Assembly (NCBI GenBank): GCA_000310025.1
Contig: FN648136.1
Span: 191,513 to 255,512, forward strand
Direction: 5' to 3'
DNA length: 64,000 nt
Origin: Ectocarpus siliculosus
Taxonomy: Eukaryota > Sar > Phaeophyceae > Ectocarpales > Ectocarpaceae
Shown here: one piece after another, positions 12,952-25,243 of the stretch
Numbering within the stretch: position 1 is the stretch's first letter
How the letters are laid out: every line of letters starts with the position of its first letter
Program-made: the position numbers and the translations under genes
The notes under the pieces: generated by a model
What the model was told of the DNA's origin: nothing
Database searches by the model: none
What the model saw: the letters and a program-made list of their open reading frames with translations, nothing else

Positions 12952-15900
12952 CACCACCACCGCGATGCTTCCTCGTTTCAGCAGCACAACTCGGGTGCTG
13001 GTCGAGGTGCTGGTCAGGGGCGGCAACCGGGTGGCGGAGGAGGAAGAGGAGGAGGAGGAGGAGGAGGAGGAGGAGGAGGAGGAGCACCACACACGGGAGG
13101 CGGCTCGCTTGCCTGGGGAGGCTTCGGTGTCGTCAAGGAGGAAGCACCGCGAAACCACGGGCCGGGCCAAGGGGAAAGAGGTTTCGGGGGCGACCGCGGA
13201 AACGTGGGTTCTTCTTCCGGCCCTCGCGCCGGACAGCCAGGCTTTTCCCAGGACCGGTTCTCGTCGCAGCAGCAGCAGCGGCAGCAGCAGCAGCAGCAGC
13301 GAGGGAGCGACGGCGGTACGCTGCGCGCCGAAGCCCAGGAGTGGAGAGGCCCTGAACAACCGCCCCGATGGGCGACCCCGAAACAATCTGCTCCTCGCAC
13401 GACGGTGAGGTGTAGGAGGGTGCCGGCTGACGTCGGGCCGGTGGAGCTCTCGCAGCACTTCGCGGAGTACGGCAAGATCGTGGACATGAGGCTCCGGGCG
13501 GCCGTGGCCGGGGACGGTGGCAACGGCGAGAAGGAGGCACTCATCCAGTTCGCGAGCTCACGCCAGGCCGAAGCTTGTGTGTCGGTAAGATCGGTGCCTT
13601 TTCTCTGCTGTGCCCGTAATGACATTCGTTTTGTTGCGTTTTTTTTTTTTCGTTTGTCGCTCGCGGTGTGGTCCGACCGAAAGTTTGGAATTTTTTTTTT
13701 GTCGGCGTGCCAGTGACGTTCTGTATTACGCGTCGAAACCGAGTCGTTGCCTGCGCAGCGCGGATACTCGTGTGATGTTTTGGTCCAACGTCCAGCCGGC
13801 ATGCATCAAACCGTCGCCCGTTTTTTCCCGAAGAATTGTGCATATCTACATGTAGGTGGAGTGCAACCCAACTGATGAGGACGACGAAAATGCGTACAAA
13901 TACACATTTTTCATTTTTGGGGACGTTGGGGTGCGTGCGGTACGTCTTGTGATGTTCATTTTTTGGCGAGCGTCTTGCTGCCGAGTCCAGCAGCTTGATA
14001 GCCGTAAACGACTTCATCTCTTGACTGGAGCTTGCTCTGAGTTAGCCCTGACCTTCCCCGCGTCCGTGCTGGTCTGGTTTTCTGGTGCGTTTCCCTGTCC
14101 CGTCCTATCCTCAGTCACCCAAGGCCGTCCTCGGCAATCGTTTCATAGTGGTGGACCTCAGCGAGACGAACCTCGTGGACGTCGATCCTCACTACCAAGA
14201 CCCCGAGGAGACGGCTGATGCAGCCAGAGCTGCCGCCACTGCGAAGGCCGAGGCTGACGCTGCCGCGGCCGCCGCCACCGCTGCGGCCGCGGCACGGGCA
14301 GCTCGGAAGAAGGCAAACGACAAGCTGATTGTAAGTCGGTTGCGTCTCTCTCTCTTGTGTGGGTGCGGTTTCTTCCGTCTCGCCCTATCATACGTGCGCG
14401 TGGATGGTTGTCCTGTGCGGTACTCGGATGATGATATTTGACCGCCTAGTGTGCGTAGTCGGACCGCTTTTTTTATTTTTATTGCGGTGGAGGTTAGCGG
14501 AGTAGTACATAGTTCCGCCGAAGAAGCCGAGGAATTTGGTCTGGCGCCCTTGTACAATGTCGCGATGAGGTATGATGCTGGCTCGTCCAAGTTTGTATCA
14601 TCAAAGTTTCCAGGTACAGTTCCAATAGTCGGCTATTTCCGTGGTCCCTCTGGCGCTGATGGCGGTAGTAACTATGTCGGTGGCTTTGATTTCGTTCGGT
14701 CGGGCGATACGGGTGGAAACCATGTTCAACAAGCGCACAGGCATAGAAATGTCGACCTTGTGGAAGCTGAGCTACTGTATTTACCTTACCTGAACTTACC
14801 TTACCTTCCAACACATGCCCGACTAACCTACGTCACTCTCCTCTCCTATGGTCTCGTGTTCTTGTTTTTTGGCGGAGCAGGCTCAAGCATCGAAGACCAG
14901 AGAGGTGGTCGCCCAGCAACGGGTGGTGGTCCTGCTGCAGGAGGGCGTGAAGGCGGCCGCCGTACCCATCGCGACCACCAAGGCCAAGCGGAACAAGGTC
15001 CAGGGATTCCTCAAGGTATCGTAGCTGTTGCACGATAGCCGATCGTTTCGATTGCCTCCTCCCTCCCTCCATCTCCTTCTGCCCTGGGTGATGGAGTACT
15101 ACGGTGTAACTACGAGATATACCCCGCCCAACCCGAGTCGTTGTATACAGCTCGATGTTTTGGCAGCAAGAGAAAGAGAAAGAGAAGGAGAAAGAGAAAG
15201 TAGACAGGCCGACAAAGGTGGGGTCGGAAAGGCTTTTTTAGAGCTGCCCAGGGCGTGGCGTTTTGGTTTTGCCCCTCTCTTAGTCGTACCGTAGAGCAGT
15301 CGAGCTTTCAAGATCGGTTCAACGGCTAGAGGGTAGAGTGTTCGCTGTAGTAGGGCTTTGATCGTTAGAACCCACGTCGAGCTGTTTGCCTCGGAAAATG
15401 CTCGCAATTGCCGAGACATGATAAATTTGGTAGCGTTGTATCATGTCATGCTATCGTCGCCTCGTGTCATCGTTGTTGTTGCCTGCCGAGAAGATGATGC
15501 AAGAGAAAGGCAAGCCCGAAACGGAGCAGGCGCGTTATCGGGGGATGCTCGATACCCTTTCCGCCAAAGTCCTTGTTCTGGAGGCCGCCTCTCCAGCAGT
15601 AGAACTAGAGGCGCAACAGAGGTGAGATGCTGAACGTGGCTGCTTGAGCGGGGCCGATATTCGTGCAGTAGGTCGTGCCGGTATGTAGCTTTTGGTGTTG
15701 CGGTACTGTACCTTCGAATGACGAACATGCGCAAATCTCTTTGAATGTGCCATTCGTCTGGGCAACCGCGTGTGCCTGCACGGAATGAGAGACGTGCTAC
15801 AGGCCCGTGGCAGCTTTAAATGTGGAAGGCGTATTTGGGCGCAGGCCCTGGGCGTTTCGACTCGTCTCGCCAGATGCGTTTTTCGTCGTTGTCGCCTGCG

Positions 15901-18117
15901 GCGGGAGCCAGCGTAAAAAAATAGTTTAAATCGATGACTAGGTGCATTTGGCGCTGCTCGGTTTTGTAGCGTCGCGGTATGCATGCTATTCGAACAAGGA
16001 AACTTTCATGAAGAGCATGAGCATGCCAACTGCGAGAGGGTTTCCCCTGTGGCAACGCCCGCCTTGTTTTCGTCCACGCATGTCTGCCCACAAACGTTCA
16101 TGTTCCTCGTTCTCCACGACAGCTAACCAGCCCCGCGCGACAATCATGCGCTTTACCCCCATTCATCCCTCCCCTCGCCTTCCCACGCAACGGTATTTTA
16201 CCCTAGAAAACTAGCAGATATCGAGGCAGAGGCACGCGCCATGGGCGCCACCGTCCCGCCGCCCCCGAACCCGGGTGTGCTCGCCAGGTTGGAGGGTGGA
16301 GGACGAGGAAGCAGTGGCGGCAGGTGAGGGTGGGAAGCGCAGCTTAGGCTTAAGCGTGTTACGTTTTGCCTTAGTCACGCATGTTTGGGGTTTTGGGGTG
16401 TGCTTGCGTAGGTCGATGGGGTGTGGGGTGTGGGAGGCGAGCGGGGGCTCACACGAAGCCGGTTTTCGAGGCATGCGTTTGGTTGGGCTTTCGGTGTCGG
16501 GCGAACGTTGGCCGGGGTTATACGTCCTACGGAGGAAGTGGTGTTCGAAAAGGACACATCCGCAAGAGTCCGCGCACACACCCTATTAGTAGTTTGGTGT
16601 AATCTCTCAATGGTTGAAGTCGGTTTCGACATGACTCTTCCTCTCCTTCCTTGAAGCATGCACCCATGATGCATGCCAGCTAGGTGATACCGATAAACCC
16701 CTCCATGTGCCGCACGCTTGCCGCGACGTTGTACTCCCCCGATCGACAGAGGGAGAGGCAGAGGTGCGGCTGTGGCATCAGCAGGTGGGCGTGGCGGCGG
16801 TGGCGGCGAGGCGCGTGTGCCTCGCTCGCTCGACAATCGACCCACCACGGTCAAGGTGTCCGGGTTGCCGGACAGTGCGGGGGAGGGTGACCTTCGAGTG
16901 CACGCCAACATGGCGGGTGTGGTGGCAGCGGCGGCAATGCTTGGCCGTCCTGGCGAGGGCGTCGTCAAGTTTGCGGAGAGATGGTGAGCTAGTTACGTGC
17001 ACATGCACATGCATGCATGTGTGCGCGTGAGGCAGCAGTAGTGACTCGTCCTGCGGTCGTATGGTGCTGTGCTAGCTAGGGGTATATGGCTTTCAATGGC
17101 GAATGTGTTCATGTTCTCAGTCTCACTTGTGTGCTCGTGGTTAGCAGTGGAGTGAAATGAAAACCTTCGAACGACATTGGCACAATTTGTTTTGGGCCGT
17201 TTTTTTTTTTACTAATATCGCCGCCGCGAACGCTCTCAAGCACATGTTGCCTTTTGGTCGCCCGCAAGCTCAACGATGCCCCTAAACCCCGCCCCACCCT
17301 GTACTTTGCCCTATCATGCTCCGGCACTGCAGGGCGGCAGAAGTGTTCATGTCCAAGAGCAAATCCTTCGGCGGGATCCCGCTCACCATGTCTTGGTACA
17401 CGGGACCATTCCCAGGATCGGCCCCGGCATCGTCCCAACCGCCCAGGCGACCCCATCAGGGACCAGGGAGCTTTCAGCAGGCCGCTCCTGTCATCAGTGA
17501 CGGTACTGGCGACAGCATAGAGCTCAAGCTAGCTCCCGTCCAACAAGGGTTGGGCATGGGGGGTCTGCGAGGTGCCGGCGGCTGGGGTGACGACTTCGGC
17601 AAGGAGGAGGGTGTTGGTTGGGGGGGCGACGTGTGGGGCAAGCGGAAGAACAACCGAGGTATGCATTCATTAATTACCTGTAGAAGGTTTGACATTATTG
17701 CTGTGTGCCCATCCCGGTTGCGGCGTGAGTGGGAGCATGTCATCGCACACAAGAAAACGTCACGTTGTTTCTAAAGTCCTCGTGGCATCAGCTGGGGCAT
17801 GATTATTGTTCCCATAGTCTAAGGGTTCCTCCTCTTTTGGGCCATCATTCAGTGCCCTTCGACGCACCGGATAGGCGGGGCTAGCCCGCTACCCCCGCCC
17901 CCCCCCCCCGCCGTCTCCCCGCTCCTTCTCACGGGCACCCGCTGACGTTGATTGTCGCTTTGTTGTCTTCCGTCGCCGTCGATCGGCTTCCCTTGCCTCC
18001 CATTCTATTGTCTTCGCAGGGAGTGGCAACGGGAGCGCCGGCAGCTCGCCGCTTCACCTTCCCAGCGTAGAGGCGGGCGATGATGACGACGAGCTCTATC
18101 AAGACATGGGTTCGTGA
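8430..18117 (+). CDS. RBM26: RBM26/RBM27-like RNA-binding protein, ten exons
   Basis: Exons: 8430-8552, 9349-10134, 10846-13584, 14115-14330, 14881-15015, 15491-15621, 16207-16323, 16750-16983, 17333-17658, 18020-18117. Phases agree at every join and the total is 1634 codons plus stop. Residues 1-75 form a PWI-like helical fold (KKLKTWLQKSLG ... LDDFLAESSADFTNVLL), as at the N-terminus of human RBM26/27. Then comes an acidic tract and about 850 residues of Gly/Pro/Met/Arg/Gln-rich sequence. RRM1 is at about 1154-1240, its end supplied by exon 4 (KAVLGNRFIVVDL). An Ala/Glu helical segment and a GRGRG stretch follow, then RRM2 at about 1445-1525 (TTVKVSGLP ... GVVKFAERW). The C-terminus is acidic (DDDDELYQD). 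In animals RBM26/27 work in nuclear poly(A) RNA surveillance with the exosome (PAXT connection). No CCCH zinc finger is visible here, unlike the animal proteins. Confidence 0.85.
13035..13085 (+). repeat. GGA trinucleotide run coding poly-Gly
   Basis: Tandem GGA/GGC codons within exon 3 of the RBM26-like gene give a Gly run. CAG-rich tracts at about 12919-12950 and 13267-13300 code Gln runs in the same exon. Confidence 0.8.
15164..15205. repeat. GAGAAA purine tract
   Basis: Imperfect AGAGAA repeat within intron 5 of the RBM26-like gene. Confidence 0.7.
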
Positions 18118-21100
18118 CGAATCACGGCGTGATGTCATCGCAGGAGTCCGAGAGGTTAGGATTGTTTACTTTGGTTTTAGTTAAGGATATCTCCATCACT
18201 CACCCACTACGTGTTTGACGTCAACGAACACCCATTCTGGGTGCGTGGGTATATTTCGGGAGGTTGGGTTACACTCGAATTTTCTTTTGGAAAAGGTTCG
18301 TGGTGTCATCCGTTTCTTTATTTTAGTTTCCTATGGTGTGTGGCGCTGCCATGCGTTCGTGTGATTTTACTCGGGTAGGGCGGGCCGGCCGGAGGGGGGG
18401 GCGGGGGGGACATCTGTCTTGTTGGTATGTTTTTTTGTGTATCTCATCCAGTGCGCGAGCAGCTCAATACTTATTTATCCCCCTCGGTGACGTCAGAAAC
18501 AGTCGTTGCAGAACGCCAACCATACAGAACGTTCAATTTCTGCAAGCGGCACGTTCCAGCTTGCTATTAATATTTATTGTGCGCGTGCCGTGCCCTCCGA
18601 ACGCGACGAAAGAAAAATGAGCGGCACCTGCTCTCTTCAACTCACACCCATGCCTCGAAATCGGGCTTGGATCTCTTTCCAACGTATCCATTCCATTCGA
18701 AACCTAGTTTGGCTTGACGTACTTTCAAAGAACGAACGGCCTTGCGCGCGACGTGGTCCAGGTTGCGACGTCATGCCTGCCATTCCATCTTGTGTCTCTG
18801 CCGTTATTGTCGTGTTCGCGGATATATATCCCAGCGACTGAACGAATGTAGGCTGCCAAGGTATCTACCTGGCACTTCGCAGGACTCTCTTGTGTTGTTT
18901 TGATCCTCGAAATCTAGAGAGTGATGTGTTGTGTATGTGTGTGTGTGTTTAGTACATGAGAAGAAAGAGAAGTACAACCATCCCCCCCATCGGTCGGTGC
19001 AAGGAAACCTTGTGTAAAAGCAACGTCGTTTCAGTTTTGGCTGTTTCTTGAAAAACAACCTTGATCAGGGCTAGCTGCCAAAATATCTGATTGGTGGTCC
19101 ACCCTACGACTGCTGTGGTGTGAATGCCCGATTTGAGGGTTTGCTTGCTAATTTTGTGGCCGGTTTGTCGCCCCCCGCTGCCGTTCCGTACTTTGGTGCA
19201 AATATCTTGCGTGTAGGAATCGTATGGTCGGCGGTCGTTGTTGCACGATGAAATGAGTAGCCTACGCGCATGAAATGTAGGTTTTTAGGATAAATCGAAG
19301 TTGACGACACTTTTACACTCTGTCGTGAGGCATTCGCGCTAGATAGGGTAGTGGTAGGTTTGCCGGGAGGAACCAAAGTTCTCCTACATGCGCCTCGACG
19401 TGCTCTATGCTCTATGTGTGCTGTGCAATGCGGGAGTGAAAATAATACAAGAGCACGGCTCGTGCGGGAAAACCCGGGATCGGGGGGCACAGGACCTCTA
19501 TCTAGCTGGTGTATACTACATGTATCACGTTCGTTTTTTAATGGCATTCTGTTTCAAGTGCACATACATACGCTTACGTCTCTACTGATAACCGTAGTGA
19601 GGGTGGGCACCTCGGCCACAATATCTGTAACGTAACAACTACGATTGAGCTACACCCTCCCTCCAAAATAGTTTACGAAGTCAACGTACAGGTGCAGCGC
19701 ATTTATTAGCTTTAGAGGGTGAATATTGTGCTTGTGGTTTGGTATTTGTAGAGACTTGAAGAGATTGTTTGGCTCACGTTTGGAACTTTGTCTGGCAACT
19801 CTTCTTTATTTTTCAGACGGCGATAGGTATCGCGAAGGACGCCGCAACGAGATACACCCACCCTCACGATTTTTGTTTTTCACAGTATTTGTTTTGGTAG
19901 ATAAGCTCGATGTCGAGCTCGGTTTTTTGTGCCTTGTTTTGTTGTGGGGAGTTTTTGTTTCGCAGGCCCAACTTGGTGTTTGCCGTATCCCCAGCAATAT
20001 TTAGTATTTAGACCATCCTCTGCAACAACGTTTGTTGTGTTTGTTCGTGTTCTCTGTTGACGTTGTTTTCTCCAGACTGCCCATAACGTGTTCGTGACAG
20101 CAGTACTGTAGCCGTTCTTTACGTGTACCGCACATTGAGTATGACCCGGTTGTTCGGCGGGAGTCTTTTTCGTTTTCGGTGCAAGTCATCTCAAGTCTTT
20201 GTCGGAAGCGATGATGTTAGTCATCCGCGCGTAACTTGTTGTGACGACGGGGAACTTGACGTTCGTTGTCATGCCGCGACCGGCGTGTTACTCGTAGTGG
20301 AGGTGGATGCGTTCGTCAGTTTCCTAGGACAGTATAGTAGGTATGCCGTCTTGTTTCGTCGCACGTTGCATGCTCGGGCTCTCTCGGGAATTTGTCTAGT
20401 GTTTGGCTTTTAGGTTTTGATTGCAACGGAGTCAGTCCCGGTTTGTGTGTGTAAACTAGGCCTGTTTTGTGTTTTTTGCGCCAACCTTGCGTCGTGTATG
20501 CCCTCCCTGTACAAAACCCGTCGTCTTCTTTTTCGTTCATTTTCCTTCTTTTCCTTTTTTAGCAGATTGCCTCACTCCAGCTGCTTTTATCTACCGCGGA
20601 CGGTGATGATGGTAGATGGCACCCCTTGCCGGGGGTTGAGGGCTTCAAGCCGCGGTGTTGTCTTCTTTGCACGCTGCTGTGTCAGCAAGTCGCTGGGCTG
20701 GTGTCGTGCGTTGCACTGCACCACGCGAACGTTGTTGGTGGGGCCGAGAGAGGCGCTAGCGACCACTTCGGGGGGAGGAGATGACATCTGAGGAGGAGAA
20801 AAAAAAAATTGAACCTCTTTGCCTCTTGACAAGGTGCCGATGTTCGGCACACTCATACCTCAGAACCTGCGTACATACCCTGATGGCATCGGCCATACTT
20901 CCAAGGGACGCACGGTGAACTGCGAAGGCACGGCGATGCGCGCCTCTGACACGTCACCGAAAAATCGGCTGGACCACATGCACAAACACGATGTGCAATT
21001 TTCGTTGTTCATTGCATTGCGCACGTAAGTATGTACACTGCGTTTTTTCGTTCAGTTTCCAAAACTTATTTCCCGGCGGCAGTGTTAGTGAGTCAACACA

Positions 21101-21246
21101 TGACACCGACGCCGTTTCAGCTGCACAACCGCGCTGGTATTCGACCTATCAAAACTCTACCGACGTAAAAACTACCGCTCCTGATAAAAGTACAACACCG
21201 GACTATACCCTATTTTGTCTCCTTCCTGTCGCACAACCGGGCGGTC
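18118..21246. other. Mostly non-coding interval with weak exon candidates
   Basis: No gene could be assembled. Two minus-strand stretches look protein-like. At 20966-20890 the frame EARIAVPSQFTVRPLEVWP is followed by a GTATGT donor. At 20784-20587 the frame MSSPPPEVVASASLGP to a TAA is preceded by a strong pyrimidine tract and CAG. Their phases do not fit each other, so no CDS is called. The rest looks like ordinary non-coding sequence. Confidence 0.3.
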
Positions 21247-21654
21247 ATGCCCCCCGGCACATCCGACATCTCCCTCGGCGGAGCGAGCTTACGGGAGGGG
21301 GATGCTTTTTCGGACGAGAAATGTACATGGAACACCCCGCACTTCTTCCCGTTCGACTCGAAGCCGCCTCTTCCGAACACAAAATATTCCAAGAGACGTT
21401 TGCCGGTTCCAAGTCCGTCCTACCCTACAAGAATGCCGCACAAAAATCGTGCTCCTCAGATCTTTTCGGACGAGAAATGTACATGGAACACCCCGCACTT
21501 CCTCCCGTTCGACTCGAAGCCGCCTCTTCCGAACACAACATATTCCAAGAGACGTTTGCCGGTTCCAAGTCCGTCCTACCCTACAAGAATGCCGCACAAA
21601 AATCGTGCTCCTCAGATCTCCGCCACCCCCCCCGCCGCCCTTCGCCATGAATGA
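21247..21654 (+). CDS. Hypothetical 135-residue protein carrying a duplicated 52-residue unit
   Basis: An ATG-initiated frame at 21247 runs to a TGA at 21652-21654. It contains two nearly identical 52-residue units (core SDEKCTWNTPHF ... NRAPQI) followed by a short Ala/Pro tail. The two copies differ by two bases, and both change the residue in this frame (F/L, K/T). Because the 156-bp unit is a multiple of three, other frames on both strands also stay open through the duplication, so openness alone is weak evidence. No family is recognised and no membrane segment or known motif is seen. It may be an exon of an unresolved gene or not coding at all. Confidence 0.22.
   Translation: MPPGTSDISLGGASLREGDAFSDEKCTWNTPHFFPFDSKPPLPNTKYSKRRLPVPSPSYPTRMPHKNRAPQIFSDEKCTWNTPHFLPFDSKPPLPNTTYSKRRLPVPSPSYPTRMPHKNRAPQISATPPAALRHE
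21307..21619. repeat. 156-bp direct tandem duplication
   Basis: Two adjacent copies with a 156-bp period, at about 21307-21462 and 21463-21619. I see only two base differences between them (C/T in the CTTCYTCCCG segment; A/C in the CACAAMATATT segment). Near-identity points to a recent event. Confidence 0.92.
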
Positions 21655-22086
21655 GTCGCGGGAAATCAAAGCCAATATATGTCACACCCCACGACATCAT
21701 TCTCAAAATCATCTCATTTTTGTTTCTCGGATAAAACCATATTTGAGTGCCCTCCTTTTCGGAACGAGCGCGCTGTCTTCTTGTGCCGGTCCACGGCACA
21801 TGCTCTCAGCAGCAGCAGCAACAACCCCGATGACTGAACAACTCCAACCAGAACACGCTGCAGTCAGTCAGTCAGGCTCACACCGGCGGTGAGACTCAGC
21901 GCGCCGACCCGTCTCTCGCTGAGACGTACAAAACCTCCTCACGAGATTGAAAGCACGAGTTCTTGGTGCATGCGTCCGCCGCACGCCAACCGATCCCGTC
22001 TACCAAAGGCCGAGGCGATGGAAGGGGATGGAAGGGGATGACCTTCTCTGACGGCGCCCGCGAGCGCGTGTTTTCGCTTTCGGTGG

Positions 22087-25000
22087 TCAGTCGCTCTCCT
22101 CGTCGCTTTCTTCCTCCTCCTCCTCTTCTTCGGAGGCGGGCTCGGCAGCCTTCTTCGCGTTGTACGCCGCCATCTCCTTCTGGTACCTCGCCTTGTCCTT
22201 GTCTGCCTTCTTCTGGAAGGGCGCTTTGTCGTTGTCGTCCATCTCTCTCCATCGCGCCCCGAGCACCTTGCTGATCTCTGTCACCTTCATGTCAGGGTTC
22301 TCCTGCTTAACCTGTCAACGTGGGCGGCGAACAATATCACGCCGTGTTGGTGATCAACAGGTGGTGAGAGGAATAGGGCGCTCTGTCTCTCTCTCTTGCG
22401 AGTGCAGGGTCGTCGTGGTGTCGTAATTTCACACGCGATCAAAGGGGTCTGTGTATGCGGGGCTGTGTGTGTGTTTGGAACCCAGACAGCTTTCTGGAAC
22501 CATTCCTAGCCCTCTTAAGACTAGCTTGATTGGCGGGGACACGAGCGCATCCAAGGCTACGGAATACCTTCGCACAAATGCTCCGATCACGGAAAATGGA
22601 CACTAATTTACAAGTAAAGAACATCGGATAAACGATATGGCCGTCCGCCCGTGTCACAAGGCTGGATGGACCAATCGTCATGGGTGGATTTGATCAGGTA
22701 GTATTTTTTGGCCTTCACAAAAATGAACAGCTGGCACGACTCAACTAAACAAACGTGGATTTCACGTGATAGACTTTACCCCCCACGGACAAGACAGACC
22801 TTTGAACCTCTCACCATGCATGTTACATATGTGCGCGTTGTGTGCCAGTGCTGCGCGAACGACACAAAAAATATGAGCATTGCCAGAAAAAAAAATGTAT
22901 ATATCCTTGATCTTTCCTTGTTCAGTCGGTCGAGGGGGGGGGGAGGGTAGAAGGAAACGAACAGCTATCCTACATACCTCCTTCACGATTTCCTGGGAGA
23001 GAACAAACCTCACGATTTAAACCTCTGTGTACTCACTCACCACCGCTCGCTCCTTTTGCGAGAACTGCATGAATGCAGAGGATGCACCCTTGGGCTTGTT
23101 GGGGTCTTTCTTCGCCTTCCTCTTCCTCTTCACGGGGCCTCCGTTGGAGGCTGCCTTGGCCGACTGTTGCATTCAAAGCGTGGCCAACATCGCACCCAAA
23201 CGAGTGAACCAAGATACGTGTGTAACGAGGAGGAGAGGGCGGAAGAGGTTGTGAGCCGTTGGCCAGAAGGCATGCATCAACTGCTACGCTGCTGTCGTAA
23301 CCGCAGCACATGTAAACAATAAAGATACCCGGAAGGGGGTCGTACTATGAATAAAAAATGGGTGTCGCAAGAATGCCCACAATAATCCTCTCTACATACC
23401 CTTTGAGTTAGAAGCACGTCAGAGCTTAAGCTTCCACGCAAGCCCTCGCCCGAACCAAAGACACCTTGACAAAATAGTGGGAAAGAGTGTGTGCGTGTGT
23501 GTTTGTTTTTTTGTTGCCATCCACCACGCTACCTGGCTGACCAATGAAAAGACTTTAGTCTCAGTGCGGCTTAAAACTACCACTTCTAAAAGCGCATCTA
23601 CAGAGTAGCGCCATATTCTGGGACTCGGGAACCCGCGTGTGTGGGGGCCATGGGGAGGCAAGAGTGTGTGTCTGTGTGCTCTTTTTATTGGCGCCGACCG
23701 CGCCAACCTGCTGATCAATCAAGAAGAAGTCAGTCGTAGAGGCGTAGCGGGGCAAAATACGCTGGCTGGTACAGAGGGGGTCCTTGTTTACCGTATACTA
23801 CACAAGACAACACATCCCCTAGATCGGTTTTGAAAGGTCATTTACTCCACGAGGAAGAGGATGCTTGAACGAAACGATGCGTTTTCGGAGAGCTCTCGAC
23901 CAGGCGGCTTCAATGTCGCCGTTTACGGCGCTGCGATTCGTTCTGCTGTTCATATATCGAGCTTTGAAAATTGGTCCAGGGGTTGTGTTATCTTGTGTCG
24001 TATACGGTAGTGTCCATGTGTGCCCAGAAAATTCACCGGCACTATCCCTATACTGGAGCGGCACTATTCAAAGTACTGACCATGACTTGGAAATTCAGTG
24101 TGTGCCCGCCGAAAACACCACCACCATACCGGGCATTGACACTAATCAACCGGCACAAAACAGGGACCCTCACTGCTGTACGCGAGTACTCCAAGTATTA
24201 CTTTCTGCTTACAGAAAAGTCTGCGGGCCCCCCTGACAGATGGCCTGTGGGCCCGTGGCAGAGCCGGAAAGAACGGCCCAGAGGATTTAGACTACTGCTG
24301 CGCAAGAGAAACCTGCACGATAACATCACTTCGAAGAGTGTACCCCCGTGGTACCTATTCGACGTTGCGATCTAGTGTGGGTGTGTGTGGGGGGGGGGGG
24401 TCGGAAAGATTAGAGATTGCCGCGGCCGCCCATATTTGGTAGATCATGGAACAGCCTCGCAATCTCACAGAGCAGTTTTTCATGGAAGTAGTAGTTTTGG
24501 GCTGTTTTGGGAATGTTGTGGGCATTTTGAATTCCACGCAACAGGGTTTGATACAGAAGCAACACGTGTTGACCGACACCACATCACTCTAGATCCCACA
24601 CCCCATTCCGAAAGAAATATCTCTCCCTGACTTGGTAGGTTCGCTTTATTTGAGTGAGGGGTGGGGGCGGCGAGACACCGAGACACGGAAGATGAACCGA
24701 AATGAACGACAAGATGACACGATGACCGCCTGGGAAAAAAATTGAAAAAATCAGTAACGGCTCTTTTCCACCCACCTTCTTGCTCACAGCAGGCTGATGC
24801 ACCAGCGGCGATGCCGATACCGCGCACGCGAAGAGAAGCCGAACAAAAATACAGTCGGATCCGGGGGCGAGCGCGAAGTGACACCGAAGTCGTGAGCGAA
24901 AGTTTGGTATTGATGTATTGATCGATCGGTTATTCTCTGAGCAACTCAAGAAGACCCGAAATATCTCTCTCGTCCAAGCCAAGGATGCGTGCAAATCGAC

Positions 25001-25243
25001 CTCCCCAGCCTTGTCTTGGCAGCCAAGATGGTGGCGGGAGCACGGGCAAGAATCATCCCGACGAGGACCAGATGTTTGGGCACAGCTGTTGCTCGCGCAA
25101 GCAAGCAGCGGAGCGGGATCAGTGCATCAAAACGCGCTTCGGAAACACACAACAACCGCGCCAAAAAGCGCCATCTTGCGCAGGTCTTGAATCCAGAGAA
25201 CGTAGTACCAACCGACCTCTCCTTGGTTCCTCACCTTGGCCAT
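22087..25243 (-). CDS. Small HMG-box chromatin protein (NHP6/HMGB type)
   Basis: Minus-strand exons: 25243-25235 (9 nt, ATG GCC AAG, then GTGAGG), 24793-24776 (18 nt, PAVSKK), 23163-23041 and 22311-22087. All joins are phase 0, giving 124 residues. A 15-nt candidate micro-exon at 22992-22978 (EIVKE) has proper AG and GTATGT borders and would add five residues in frame. The N-terminus is basic (KRKRKAKKDPNKPKG). One HMG box follows, from about residue 30 to 105 (ASSAFMQFSQKERAV ... NPDMKVTEISKVLGARW ... KARYQKEMAAY), with the DPNKPK entry and aromatic/Trp core typical of non-sequence-specific boxes. The tail is acidic (EEEEEEEE then SDEESD). The protein should bend DNA and act in chromatin in the nucleus. 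Exons 1 and 2 are assigned from splice sites and composition, so they are less certain than the box. Confidence 0.82.

Noticed and set aside
12688-13802. Long minus-strand frames with Leu, Ser or Pro runs opposite RBM26-like exon 3
   Set aside because: They arise from CAG and GGA repeats read backward; the plus frame carries the RRM.
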